This document shows, piece after piece, positions 1-10,831 of a stretch of DNA of 64,000 nucleotides (its first letter is position 1; every line of letters begins with the position of its first letter). The notes beneath the pieces were generated by a model, which had not been told where the DNA came from, searched no databases, and was given only the letters and a program-made list of their open reading frames with translations. The DNA comes from Aureobasidium sp. EXF-3400. Taxonomy: Eukaryota > Ascomycota > Dothideomycetes > Dothideales > Saccotheciaceae. The stretch spans positions 62,001 through 126,000 of the forward strand of contig SWBL01000017.1 in assembly GCA_024195585.1 (NCBI GenBank), in the 5' to 3' direction. The position numbers and the translations under genes were made by a program.

Positions 1-226
1 CTGTATGGAAGGGACTGCTATGCTTTTTGGAAACGGTCTAGACAAAGGTTTCGACTACGTCATTGACTTGCTTCGGGATAAATTCCGCACCCTTGGCCAG
101 GGTTACCACGGGCTAACTTGTAGAGAGTTCACATGAATCTCGAATGCGGTGATGAGGAGGAGGAAGAAAGACATGTATAATTCATTATATGGACAGCTGT
201 TTGCAATCTGGCACGAGTGCGATCAC

Positions 227-1884
227 TTATTTGCGAGACGTAGCATTCCACTTGCTATACCCAATGATCTGTCGTGCATGGCCATAGAGTCCTGTCAGGA
301 AGGTTAGCGAGGTGTAATTGTGTCTAGAGTCGATGGTACATACCCATAGTAGCCATCAAGACGAGGTAGGGCGTGTACACAATCGAGAATAGAATCATCA
401 TCCAGAAAGTTGTAAATTCAGATCGAGCCATCTGCGTAATCGCAAGTGTAAAGATGAGACAAACGACACTGATTGTGATGGTTAGTACTGCATTGGGTCT
501 ATGGTCAATGGTGACTTACGTTGCGAACAAGAACCATTCAGCCATCGGATACCGGAAGAAGATCAACTTGACAAGGTCTGCCGGGTTCTTGGGCCAGCCG
601 GTGATGATAAAAGACAAAAGCAAGCATGTATGTTGGGTGACCAGATAGTAACTAATCTCTCTTACAAACAGCAGAGACAGCACACCAAACCTCTCACTGA
701 TAGCCCTCTTCTTCTCGGGAGGATTATTCCAGATCAGAGGCATATGGCGAAGCGAGGCTTGAGTCCAGCCTTGTGCCCATCTCATGCGTTGTTTCCAGAA
801 CGCAGCAAAGTTGGTAGGTGCCATCTCATATGACAAGACATTCATGTCATGTACGGCCTTCTTGCCCTCGCCGTACGCACGCAATGCCGAGTCAATGTCT
901 TCGCACAACATGTGTCCATGCATCTGATGTCCTTTGAGTAGATCAGCCTTCCAATACCCGTTGCTGCCGCAGAACAACCCAAAGTTGAACAGTCGACTGC
1001 GTCCAGGATGAGAGACTGCATAGATCTTGTCAAACTCGATCGCGATCATCTTGGTAAAGAAGGTTTCGTTGGTATTGTATACCACGCAGCGACCTTGAAC
1101 GATGTCCACCGAAGAATCTTTCATGAACCGCTCAGCGGCCCAACGGGGGTTGTATGGATGAGGGAAGTGGTCGCAGTCGAAGATTGCGATGATATCAGCA
1201 CCGGTATTGAATTTGAAGAAGTAGTTGAGGTTATCGGCTTTGGACTTGGAGCCTGGGACATTGATGACAGTGAGTTGCGGGTATTGTTTCTCCATTTCCA
1301 TCAATTCGGACTGGAGAGGTTCGATGGGCTTTGGTGTGTTGTAGACTAGACATGGTTAGTGGGGTCATACTTCATACACCGAAGTCGAGGAACTTACCAA
1401 GATTGATCCTCAGCCTGTTACGAGGATAGACCAGCTCATCCAAAGCATAACAAACTTGATCCTTGACGATGTCCTGTTCGTTGGGAAGATATGCCACAAT
1501 CACGATGTCGATGATTGGAAGTTTGTCGTCCGGTGTCGGGAATTGGTTGCCATTTTGATCAACCTCATCAGCAGCCTTTCTGGACTCGCGAAGAGGAGAG
1601 ATGCCGAGGAAAGCTTCGATCACCGTGCACATGGCAATGTAGAAGTTGACGGCCATGTAGACGAAGTAGAAGACCTTGATGGTTCCTTCGGTTGCTGATG
1701 TGTATACTGCGGTTGAAGCAATGTAGTAGGTAGAGACCAGTACGAATGGTGTCCAATCGAACAACCATTCTGATAGCCGGGCGATGAGATTCTGGATACC
1801 CATGCTCAGTCGCCGTAATGAAGACGACGTGTTCATCTGAGGAGCTGGCATCGCAACAGATGTGAAGCCCATGGTCTTTGACAT
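227..1884 (-). CDS. Family-2 processive glycosyltransferase (GT2), 500 aa, four exons
   Basis: Exons are 1884-1398, 1345-520, 468-344 and 291-227; the phases join cleanly to 500 residues. The protein has an N-terminal cytosolic piece, two membrane segments, a cytosolic GT2 catalytic domain and several C-terminal membrane segments. The catalytic signatures are visible: a DCD metal/UDP-binding motif (FDCDHF), a CEDID acidic motif and the acceptor-site QRMRW motif. This is the layout of cellulose/hyaluronan/chitin-type synthases that polymerise a UDP- or GDP-sugar and extrude the chain through the plasma membrane. Fungal single-domain GT2 proteins of this sort have been linked to hyphal surface growth and virulence in plant pathogens (family knowledge, e.g. 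the Zymoseptoria GT2). The sugar cannot be told from sequence. It is divergent from the acyltransferase at 2800, which fits a shared polysaccharide pathway (inference). Confidence 0.88.
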
Positions 1885-2799
1885 GCTGAAAGCAAGAGTA
1901 CGGGTAGAGATGACACAAGATGCAGGGACGAAGACGGTCCAATGGGATGAACTGATGCGGAAGAAGGACTTGCTGCGAGATGATGGAACGAATGACTGAA
2001 AAAGAGAGGAAGAGACTTGATACCCAGATCAAAGAAGGCGAGAAATGCTCGGTCTATGACAATTGGGTGGGATATAGCTATCCAAATGACTTGCCTTCCA
2101 TTCTAGGGCATCTCAAATCTCTCACCCCAGAGAGACGATTTGAGGACAGCACCGGACATTCGTCCTCAATGCACGTCGTCGCCTACGAGCCGCTATGCGG
2201 ATTTCCGAAACCATCTGGAGTGCATTGTAGATCTCCACATACAAGGACCGGTGGTTGTTGGGAAGCCACGAGCGATCACAGATACCATGTTCTGACATGC
2301 CAGGGCTGCATGTGGATGGAAGAAGTTGAAGCGCTGCCTCAATCTGATTGTCGGAGTGGATCACGGCATGTCGGTTGTACGCGGCTCCGAGGAGGGCTGC
2401 CAAGATATAGTGCGGCTCGGGGATTTTCAACGAATGCGAGCCAACCAGCGCACCATGATATTGGTTTGACTTCCCATCTACTGCACACTTCGCATACACT
2501 ATGTTACTCATCCCCAGGATGCAAGCGATCACCCTTGTTGCCGCTTGCATATTCTAGATGCCTGAACACTTCAATGTCCGAAGACTAGGGTGTTGACGCC
2601 GAAATCAACCACAATGGCACAATGGAGACTAGCAAGTGGGTCGTGAATCGGTAGGCAGGCGCGATATCCGCTGTCGAGGAATCAAGGTGTCTGCAGCTAT
2701 GCGGACCCCATCAAGGTAGGTGGTAGCAGGATAGATATCCTGTGATAGTCTCAAACTTGAGAACTTCTCCCAAACGCCTGAATCTCACTGCAAATTACT
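1885..2799. other. Intergenic region between GT2 and acyltransferase genes
   Basis: Divergent promoter region of the two polysaccharide-type genes. The only coding candidate is the minus-strand frame at 2122-2550, listed separately. Nothing else convincing is seen. Confidence 0.5.
2122..2550 (-). CDS. Possible small secreted protein, 142 aa (uncertain)
   Basis: An uninterrupted ATG-initiated frame of 142 codons. The N-terminus (MQAATRVIACILGMSNIVYA) is moderately hydrophobic and could be a signal peptide ending near VYA-K. Several cysteines follow, then an arginine-rich stretch (ARRRRRALR) near residue 125. I recognise no family. It sits between GT2 and acyltransferase genes on the same strand as GT2. 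It could be a real small secreted protein or a chance frame in a promoter; expression or conservation would decide. Confidence 0.33.
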   Translation of the reverse strand: MQAATRVIACILGMSNIVYAKCAVDGKSNQYHGALVGSHSLKIPEPHYILAALLGAAYNRHAVIHSDNQIEAALQLLPSTCSPGMSEHGICDRSWLPNNHRSLYVEIYNALQMVSEIRIAARRRRRALRTNVRCCPQIVSLG

Positions 2800-4165
2800 A
2801 TGGCACAGAACAAATTCCTCGTATCCTTCAGAGATACATTCTCCTCCAAGGGCTCAACAACTACACAACAGCAGGACTATCTCTATGGTCTTCGTGGAGT
2901 TCTGGTCATCGAGAGCTTTCTCTGGCTATTCCTCAAGACCTTTGTACCAGCAGTCGTCACCAATGAGGTGTCAGGTCCTGCTCACCAAGTCATTGTTCGC
3001 AAGATCTTCTCTGTGCTCTTCTGGAACGAGAGCCTGATATCTTCTTTCTTCATCATACTATCAGCACGCTCTATTTGCATCAGTTTCTTGCAGGAGCCAA
3101 CCGCCAAAGCATTCGCCCGCTCGCTCCTTACTCGCCCTCTACGCATTGGCATTCCACTCGCCTTTGCCTTGGCCTTTTCCATCTCAATCTTTTCTTCCAC
3201 CAGCACAGTCTACATCGATGTAGCTGCACAAGCCCTGAAGAACCCCGATCTTGCCATACCGACTATGCCATCCAACGCCATCGCTTCCTTTAACACGATC
3301 TGGGACGTGCTCTGGATTGTTCGCGACTTCGGGAAACAAATGGCAAACCAAGCCTTCCCGGGTGCAACGATGTGGGCACCGTCGTTGATCTACTCGCAAA
3401 GCTATACAACCTACATTGCGATGGTCATCCTTCCGTTCACAAGGGCTTCCTGGCACGTCCAAGCAGTGACGATGTTCAGCATCGGGTCCTTCTGGTTCAA
3501 CTCGTGGGGATGGTATTCGGCGGCTGGCCTTTTCGTCGCTGATGTTTCTCAAAACCATGATCTACGTGCACGTTTGGGTAGAGGTATCAAGATTAGTGAG
3601 AGCGTCAGCTTTCCCTATTGGATACTGGCCATCTTGTCCGTCGCCGTGGGTTTAGTCATGAAGTACCTTTGGGTGGCCGCACTGCCTCAGCATATTCGAG
3701 CAGAGTTAGCTCTTCACCCCAGTCTCCATCTCACTCAAGGTGTGACCACCCACACCTTCAGCAAGGACCAAGCGTACGCTCGGTTGGATGATTATCTGAT
3801 CGTAGTTGGTGTCTTGTTCCTTTTCGAGACGTCGAGACGTATGAGATCGGTCTTCTCATCCAGACTGTTAGTCCAAGTTGGCAAACGATCACTCAGTAAG
3901 TGCTCAGAGCGGCTTCTCACAACTCCCCTCGTACTAACAAGTTTTAGGTATTTACGTGGCTCAGTCCTTGATGCTTTACGTTGTCAGTCTTAGAGTCTTT
4001 GTTGCCCTCCATGTGCTGAAGAACATGTCTGTGGCTTCTGCAAACATTGTGGCTTTCATCTCTTACCTCGGCTTGACGGCTGCATTTGCTGAAGCCTTTT
4101 ACTGGACCATTGAAAGAACATCTATTTGGTTGGCCAGATCCCTCTTCGAGTGGAGCAGAACTTGA
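2800..4165 (+). CDS. Acyltransferase-3 family membrane protein, 437 aa, two exons
   Basis: Exons 2800-3895 and 3948-4165; the 52-nt intron has GTAAGT at its 5' end, a CTAAC branch site and TTTTAG at its 3' end. The protein is strongly hydrophobic with about ten membrane segments and begins with the Acyl_transf_3 signature YLYGLRG at residues 27-33. Family members move acetyl or other acyl groups across a membrane onto sugars or other acceptors (O-antigen/exopolysaccharide acetylases, fungal homologues). Odd point: the histidine normally found about ten residues after GLRG in the first membrane helix is Leu43 here, so acyl transfer by the usual mechanism is uncertain. It lies between the GT2 gene and a second acyltransferase fused to a GH16-like domain, suggesting a role in modifying a secreted glycan (inference). 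Confidence 0.82.
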
Positions 4166-5716
4166 TTCGCATCAAGCTTACAGGTAGTACTGGGAGGATG
4201 ATCTCTATGTTACCCTTAGTTCGAGTCCTACATATGACATTATGCAACTTTCTATACCGTGCTTCTACCACAATCTTTCGAGTTATCGAGTATGATGAGC
4301 ATATCGTCCGCGATCACGTTAGGTTATTATCTTTCATTCCGCGTTTGCCGTCATATTAATTATTGACCGCCCGCGTCCACGACATTTAATCTCCGGATCG
4401 TGCATGTCTCGGACATTTTCGACCGCTCAAGATCGCAGAATTCATCTGATGCCAGACTTGTTCTGCACACGGCCGTAAACAGATATCTCCCATGGTATAG
4501 AGAGCATGGAGCTGTCCTCCGAGTGAAAATAGCTGTCGCCGCGGAAGATCCCAGATAAAGTACAAGGTTGTCGGGCGCCAGCGTCACTGCCGAGATTCTT
4601 CTCGGTCTGTGCTTTCAGCCTCAGTCAACCAGATTTCTACAATGTCCGCGCCTAAATGCTCAACGTCCGGTATGCATCAATTCAGTCACAGAGATCAATC
4701 TAAACTTCGGTGTTTGAACGAGTGTGGGCGTCGACATGATTGATTTTTCGATGATCTGCTTCGCGCCACAGTTTCTCCCTTTACCCGCTTGACCCCGAGA
4801 TAAGAAGGGTTCAAGGGTCAGTTGAACGCGACGACTTGATAAGAACAGATTTTGGCAGTTCGCCGGTCTGGGGAGCCGACACATGCGTACCTGCATTCGA
4901 CTGTGGATCCCCTGGATCTTTTGGAAGATCGCCAGGGAATCATCTACTCCACTATGGACGTTTCTGGCCTTTCACCACTCTAAAGCTACCACTTTGGCAT
5001 TCGGTCTAGCGAGACGGCTCACCTCATCAATTGTCCTGAGGCGATAACGTCTTGACAGCACACCGCGGGCTATAGGACCTCTTCGCAAACTGTGGTCGGT
5101 CATCTTATCGTCCAACCAGAAGACAGAGCAGGATACACATGTCAACGTGGATGGGATATCCTTGTAGACCTGCATGACACAACTGTCATCATGCTTCATT
5201 GCAGTCTACAGAAGCGTACCTGCTTTGAAACATGCACACTGGATTGGATAATCACGCAGCATGAAACCACATTGCAGGCGGTTCGGACAATTTCCAAGTC
5301 TCCTAGGCCAATCCATGTCCTGTAGCGACTTATTCTCAGCGATTCGACAGAACCGTGGATGGGTTGTACATTTGGTTGGATCCACATACTGTGCCCTAGT
5401 GGCTTTTCGGACGATTGGGCGGCTTCACCTTGACACTACCGAATAAACTCTGGAGGTCGACAGAGACGCTAGATTGACCACACTGCCGCAGCACTAGACC
5501 TTCGCTCTACGGAGAAGAACGACATCAACTATGAACGGACATTGCCTCCTCCCAACCGAATTGATAGACATGCATAGCGCCCATTGGCATTGACATTCTG
5601 GCTGGGCAGCCATATATCCCGCTTCAGTCGTTTGGTATAGGTTATCATTGAGCCAGGCGTGGACATCCCCAGCAACCATCTACTCTTCCTCGTTTGACCT
5701 CTCTTTACATGACATC
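4166..5716. other. Intergenic region
   Basis: About 1.5 kb without a convincing gene. Frames are short and lack coding character on both strands. It holds the 3' flank of the acyltransferase gene and the promoter of the GH16-like fusion gene. Confidence 0.5.
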
Positions 5717-8700
5717 ATGCGGTCGTTCCTGTACTTCCTCGTTGGTGCAGGCAGCTTGATCGAAGCTGTTGCTTCTGACTCCTGTGCCTGTGGCTTTTAC
5801 GACGGTTCTACGAATCAGGTGTTCACTGATTCAATCATCGTTTATTTCAACGAAACACGAGAAGTCCCAGAAAACATATTCCGAGTACAATCGTACTCAC
5901 ACAAAGCCGAGAAAGGATGGAACAGCTTGTATCGTGAAGGTGCTGTTGCTGGCAACAGTTTGATAACCACCTCGTCGAATTCACAACAAGCTCTGGATCT
6001 CGTCGTCAATCCAAGCACAACAAACCACGTTGTTAATGGCGGCTCCATCAAATCGCAACGACAAGACATTCTCCACGGCACTTTTCGTGCCTCGGTTAGA
6101 GGCTCAGGGCCCTGGACTGGAGGTTCTGCGCTCTCCATGATGCTCCAGTTCAACAAGACAAGTTCCATGGAGATCGACATGCTGAACAATGACAACCCTG
6201 AGAACGCTCGAATTACTACCCTTCTCAATGGAGAGTATCCCTCGGAAGAGTATGGCTTGAACTACACTGCCTTAGAAAAGGGCTCCGAAAGGTTGCCTGC
6301 TGTCAACCCGTGGGACTTCATCACTATCCGTATGGACTGGACTAAGGAACACGTCAACTTCACTCTTGCGGAGAACCTCACTCGATCGATCGTTCATAAG
6401 AAGGAGTCTTTCCCCACAGAGCCTATGCCATTGAGCTTCAAGCACTGGTCCACCGGTGATTCTGAATGGATGCAAGGGCCCCCAAAGAACCGCTCAGTCG
6501 CTAGTGTCGCCTGGGTCCGAGCATTCTTCAACTCTTCTGTCACGACCACTGCACAACAACAGCAGTTCGACACGCAATGCAATGTCGCGTTGGCATGCGA
6601 TATTGACGACGTTACATTGAGAACATCGACGAACTACACATCTGCTTCGCTCAAAGGATGGAAAGAGCCTCCCAGAAACGAGAAGTGGCAGTTGCCCTCA
6701 GGTATCGTCGCTGGTTCCTCCTCTTTCTTTGGTATCATCGCGCTCCTCAATGTACTCTTCCGCAGAAGGCCATGGGAGAAGCTTTCCTCGAAGAACCCAA
6801 ACTCTGAAGAGCATGCGCTGGAGCAACTGCCATCGGCGAGCAGTAATGACAAACTACACATGGCTCGATCAGCTTCCAGCTCAACTCTCGGTAGTGTTGG
6901 AGCTGTAAAGTCGAAGTGGGACTACAAATGTACCACTGCAGAAGCATCTTCGTCAAATGTAACCACCCCTTGGGAAGTCAGGACACCGGTATTGTCCAGA
7001 GCACCTAGCACAGCAGATTTCATCGACATGGCACTGCTTCGCAAGAAGATGACTCAGGACGGTCCCATGCCATTTGGTGTTCCACTCGACCAAACCAAGT
7101 CGCTACGCCAAAGCCCTTCTACCGGCAGTGATGGCTGGTCTAGCAATGCCCACACACTCGTCTGTCCTACTCCCGATATAAACTTTAGCAAGCCGATCAA
7201 GAGTCCCGAGACAATCCGAGAATCCGTTGAGATTCAAGTGCTTGAAAGAAAGTCACTCGAGTCCAGTGAGAAGATCAAGACAGCTATCGTCACTGCACAC
7301 GAGTTGCCCAGTCAATCGGCTCTTGCGACAAGTCCAACTCTACCACCTCGTACATCTGCTCCTCCTAAGCGTATTGACTATCTTGCCGGCCTTGTTGCGA
7401 TATCATGTATTGGTGTCACTCTTATCCACTTCACGCTCACTTTTATCCCCTATGCTGGCGGTCTGGGTTATGGTAGACATTACAAGTCAGAATTGTACTC
7501 ACGCTGGTCGGCCACGCCTATCCTCTTGAACCCTATCTGGATTGGGCCTTTCTTCACCACTTCCACTCGCTTCTTGGCTCAAAACTTCCTGCGCACCGGA
7601 AACCTTGCCGATGTGGCCAAGAAGATGTTGCTCAGAGCACCTCGCATGGTCATACCTGCCATAGTTGTGGCAGCTCTCGAATACTTCTTCATCGAGCTCG
7701 GTCTGACTGCGAAACTGGAATGGCTGCCTAGTATTACCTGGTCGACATGGCCATGGGTTACCAATTATCCCAACTTCGGATGGTTCATGAACGAGGTTCT
7801 TGAGCTGGGGTATCTGATACCGAACAAGGCCCCTGGCATTGTCAACCACTATTGCGTAGGTGTGCTGTGGACAATCCCCGTACAGCTCCAGTGCAGTTAC
7901 ACAACACTACTCGGCGCCGTAATGGTGCGTGAGATCAAGACTCACTGGAAGCGTTTTGCCTTCTACACCTGGTGCATCGTCGTCAACTGGTATTCAATGA
8001 ATTGGGGCAGTTGTTTCTGGGTCGGCTTGCTCATTGCTGATCTCAATGTCACCTACAACTATGTAGCCTGGCTACAAGCACGACCCAAATACCTCTACCC
8101 GACCTTTGTCCTCATCTGGGTATTGATTATTCAAGGACCTCTTTGGACCTTCCTTGAAGATCGTGGCTTCTACACACTCATGACACGAGAACGCAATATT
8201 CATCCCAATCTCGCGACCGGCGCGCCCCAAGGTGAGGTCTCATCAATGTATCCAGCATATTTCGAGCCCCGTCTCAACACCATCCTCTTCGCCGGCGCTG
8301 TACAGATGATGACAGAACTGTCTACCACGTTTCAGTGGTTCCTTTCCATGAAGGTTTGGATTGCTCTATTCCCACACACGTTCACCATCTACCTCATCCA
8401 CGGCTTTGTGTTTTGGTCATTTGGGGCTTGGTTGTGTGTGACTCTCGCCTCAATGGAAATCTTGCCATACTGGGCTATTTGTCTGGTTCTGTTTGTTTGC
8501 TGTTACGCAATCATTGGTCTTGCTGCCTTTTGCATCACGCCGTTCTCAGAGGGCACAGCATTGGCACTATGCCGAAACTGTTGGAGATGGGCTAGTGAAG
8601 AGCCGGTGCCTCATCGCCAGACCCTGAAGCCTTTCCGTAAGGATCTCTTCTTGACCAGGAATGGTGGAGGAGACAAAGACGAGGAGGCAGTGGTGCATGG

Positions 8701-8929
8701 AGTTGTGGAAGTGCTTGATGAAAAGAACTTCAAAGAGGAAAAGGGTGGAAAGGGTGCTGAAGAAAGTCCATTCGATGACGTGCATGAGGTCTCTTCTTTG
8801 TCGTCTGGATCTAGGTCTGTTTCTGAAGCTGTACAGAGCAGGCAATCTGTTGATGATGCAATCACACCTGTGATTGTCACAGAGGTATCTTCGGAGGGAT
8901 TGGGTATTCACTTTGATGAGAAGAAGTAG
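5717..8929 (+). CDS. Fusion: secreted GH16-like domain + transmembrane linker + acyltransferase-3 domain, 1070 aa
   Basis: No intron. The frame is open from 5648, but the Met at 5717 is chosen because it starts a good signal peptide (MRSFLYFLVGAGSLIEAVA). Residues about 35-290 form a GH16/concanavalin-like domain with many N-glycosylation sites. The active-site strand reads EIDMLN (E152, D154, N157): the nucleophile and helper Asp are present but the expected acid/base Glu is Asn. A single membrane helix follows (about 327-346), then a roughly 200-residue Ser-rich cytosolic linker, then an Acyl_transf_3 domain (about 552-945) with YLAGLV and His571 in its first helix; the usual Arg of GLRG is Val560. 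An acidic cytosolic tail closes the protein. GH16 proteins cut or re-join beta-glucans; with a damaged catalytic site this one may only bind glycan and present it to the acyltransferase (inference). Confidence 0.83.
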   Translation: MRSFLYFLVGAGSLIEAVASDSCACGFYDGSTNQVFTDSIIVYFNETREVPENIFRVQSYSHKAEKGWNSLYREGAVAGNSLITTSSNSQQALDLVVNPSTTNHVVNGGSIKSQRQDILHGTFRASVRGSGPWTGGSALSMMLQFNKTSSMEIDMLNNDNPENARITTLLNGEYPSEEYGLNYTALEKGSERLPAVNPWDFITIRMDWTKEHVNFTLAENLTRSIVHKKESFPTEPMPLSFKHWSTGDSEWMQGPPKNRSVASVAWVRAFFNSSVTTTAQQQQFDTQCNVALACDIDDVTLRTSTNYTSASLKGWKEPPRNEKWQLPSGIVAGSSSFFGIIALLNVLFRRRPWEKLSSKNPNSEEHALEQLPSASSNDKLHMARSASSSTLGSVGAVKSKWDYKCTTAEASSSNVTTPWEVRTPVLSRAPSTADFIDMALLRKKMTQDGPMPFGVPLDQTKSLRQSPSTGSDGWSSNAHTLVCPTPDINFSKPIKSPETIRESVEIQVLERKSLESSEKIKTAIVTAHELPSQSALATSPTLPPRTSAPPKRIDYLAGLVAISCIGVTLIHFTLTFIPYAGGLGYGRHYKSELYSRWSATPILLNPIWIGPFFTTSTRFLAQNFLRTGNLADVAKKMLLRAPRMVIPAIVVAALEYFFIELGLTAKLEWLPSITWSTWPWVTNYPNFGWFMNEVLELGYLIPNKAPGIVNHYCVGVLWTIPVQLQCSYTTLLGAVMVREIKTHWKRFAFYTWCIVVNWYSMNWGSCFWVGLLIADLNVTYNYVAWLQARPKYLYPTFVLIWVLIIQGPLWTFLEDRGFYTLMTRERNIHPNLATGAPQGEVSSMYPAYFEPRLNTILFAGAVQMMTELSTTFQWFLSMKVWIALFPHTFTIYLIHGFVFWSFGAWLCVTLASMEILPYWAICLVLFVCCYAIIGLAAFCITPFSEGTALALCRNCWRWASEEPVPHRQTLKPFRKDLFLTRNGGGDKDEEAVVHGVVEVLDEKNFKEEKGGKGAEESPFDDVHEVSSLSSGSRSVSEAVQSRQSVDDAITPVIVTEVSSEGLGIHFDEKK

Positions 8930-9462
8930 ATAATGTGTTTGTTTCATATATTGTTAATATTTTCCACTTCTGTTATAATCAACCAGTCCCATGTGCCCTG
9001 CCTATGTGCTAAAGTCTGCAACTCCACTTCTCTCTCTTTCTCTCTCAAAGGCCAGAGTGGCGTCCTTACTGGAAGAGGCATAATGGTTTCCAGACCAGAG
9101 ACGTATCCATAGAGAGCCTAAAGTGTATTGCTTCTGTGTGGACACTACCTTAGTTCTCAAGGGTATTGTGCATTTCGACAGATATCCGCGTTACATACTA
9201 CTGCACATAGGGAGGGCGCATATCTAAGCTTTGGATTTGGAATTGGGAAGCTGTGAATCAGTGGTGCGAATTCCTCTCCTACGGATTCTGTATACTTCCA
9301 TGCGTCCGCTCCTTCCTACCACAGCCCGAAACTCCTAAATTGCAATTTCCAATTGCTACAACCGGTTTATTCGACCCCCACCTAGTCGAACACTGATATT
9401 CGTCATGCTCCACGCGATATCACAAGGCGCTCCGTCGTGAATGTATCGTGAAAACAGAGCCG
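8930..9462. other. Intergenic region between convergent genes
   Basis: 3' flanks of convergent genes, with a short CT-rich microsatellite around 9031-9048. No gene is seen. Confidence 0.5.
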
Positions 9463-10212
9463 CTAATCTTCCATTGCCAAAGGCCCGTCAAGCAGCGGAA
9501 GCGGAACTGTTGACTGTCTGATCTCAGTGCGCACCAGCAGGCTTTCCAGCAAGATAATCCATCTCCCAACCACATTAGCAACCCACTCTTCTGTCGCTTT
9601 CTCCTCCTCTGCTTGGGCATTCATCACCAATATCCATTTCGAACCGAAGATCTGTTTTATCGATGCGATATCAGATCCCACTTTGACCCACGCAACGGCC
9701 GCCAGTCTGACATTTTCCAATACCTCGACGTTCTCACAGGCATCGAGCTCTAAGTCAGACCGTGCGCGGGACATGAAGGCTTCGTCACCCGTGCAAGGTT
9801 CGGACGTTCCCTCACAAGACTCGTCAAGGGTCACAAGGTGTTCCGAGATACGCGCGTTGAGAACTGCCAGCTCCAGTGCTTTCCATTTCAAAAGCTCCAA
9901 GCCGTCCAGGAAGATCGCACCGTCGTCTACAAAGCGCTCGATGGGTGCTTTGAAGAAGAATGGAGCCCAGTTGCTCAGTTGAGCGCGGTAACTGCGTGTC
10001 CCGGGTTCGGTCATGTCTTCGTAGACTTGGATGCAGGCTTCCAGTGTTCTCCTGTTCAGCAGATGCAATCCGCGGTCGAAGGTCTCTGAGAGGACACGCG
10101 CTTTGCTTCGAAGAGTGTTGAGTGTGTCGTGCTGACGGGAGATGTTGAGCTGACATTCCAGATGGTGGAGATCGTACAGGTGGGCACAGACATCCTGAGC
10201 TACGAATGACAC
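9463..10212 (-). CDS. Unknown protein, about 249 codons, 5' end not resolved
   Basis: A 249-codon frame with good coding character but no ATG at its beginning; it first reads GTG at 10212 and the in-frame stop upstream (TAA near 10240) follows closely. A branch-like CTAAC and an AG near 10230 suggest that an upstream exon is spliced on, possibly from the short frame at 10422-10240, but no donor fits in phase convincingly. The protein is mostly helical, rich in Leu and Glu, with no signal peptide or membrane helix. I do not recognise the family. Treat it as 5' incomplete. Confidence 0.5.
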   Translation of the reverse strand: MSFVAQDVCAHLYDLHHLECQLNISRQHDTLNTLRSKARVLSETFDRGLHLLNRRTLEACIQVYEDMTEPGTRSYRAQLSNWAPFFFKAPIERFVDDGAIFLDGLELLKWKALELAVLNARISEHLVTLDESCEGTSEPCTGDEAFMSRARSDLELDACENVEVLENVRLAAVAWVKVGSDIASIKQIFGSKWILVMNAQAEEEKATEEWVANVVGRWIILLESLLVRTEIRQSTVPLPLLDGPLAMED

Positions 10213-10741
10213 CTTGGGTTGTGCGATATCTTCAAGCGGTTAGACACCTCTAGATTGACTCAGAAAGATCACTCTCCGGTTCTGTGTCAACGTTGAGATC
10301 GGGGGCTCTCGTAGAACCAAAAACAACATTTTCGCGACATGCTTCACCGCAAGGGCAACGGACACCAACAGAGACAGAGACAGCATGCGGAAGACTGGCT
10401 CAGTCTCATTTGAGCTTGCCACTGATTCCTGCCCAACTCTGATTCAGGTTGACATGTTCGGTAGGAAGCTGAAGCCTCTACGACGTCCTATTGGAACTGG
10501 TCCTTGTCACCAGTTCGCACGAGAGGATAGACATGATCTGGAAGTATTTAGGACTGCGCGACAGCTAGTCTCGGCCAACAGACCAGTACTGAACCAACAT
10601 GCGACGCATAGGTGAGTGTTTGACCCAGATGTCCAGTCATCCCTTTAGCTCTGTTCCTCGCTGTTCAGTGCCACCTCTAGGTCTTGCCAACGATGCGCGC
10701 GCTTTAATAGTACGTACCGTCAGTCTTCAACTCATCAAACA
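10213..10741. other. Upstream region of unknown gene and tRNA-Ile 5' flank
   Basis: May contain an unresolved first exon of the minus-strand gene (a 60-codon frame at 10422-10240). Otherwise only the 5' flank of the tRNA-Ile gene is seen. Confidence 0.4.
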
Positions 10742-10831
10742 GGTCGGTTAGCTCAGTTGGTTAGAGCGTGGTGCTAATATCATCTGATATATGGCACGCC
10801 AAGGTCGCGGGTTCGACCCCCGTACTGACCA
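10742..10831 (+). tRNA. tRNA-Ile (anticodon AAT) with 16-nt intron
   Basis: The cloverleaf folds well: acceptor stem GGTCGGT/ACTGACC, D arm with TAGCTCAGTTGG (A box), anticodon stem TGGTG/CGCCA, T arm with GGGTTCGACCCCC (B box), discriminator A at 10831. The anticodon AAT is at 10776-10778. A 16-nt intron occupies 10780-10795, directly after position 37, the canonical place for nuclear tRNA introns removed by the tRNA splicing endonuclease. Removal gives a 74-nt tRNA body. A short T run (TTTT from about 10842) downstream can terminate RNA polymerase III. Confidence 0.95.

Noticed and set aside
9031..9050. CT-rich run as a possible regulatory element
   Set aside because: It lies in a 3' intergenic stretch and is an ordinary short microsatellite.
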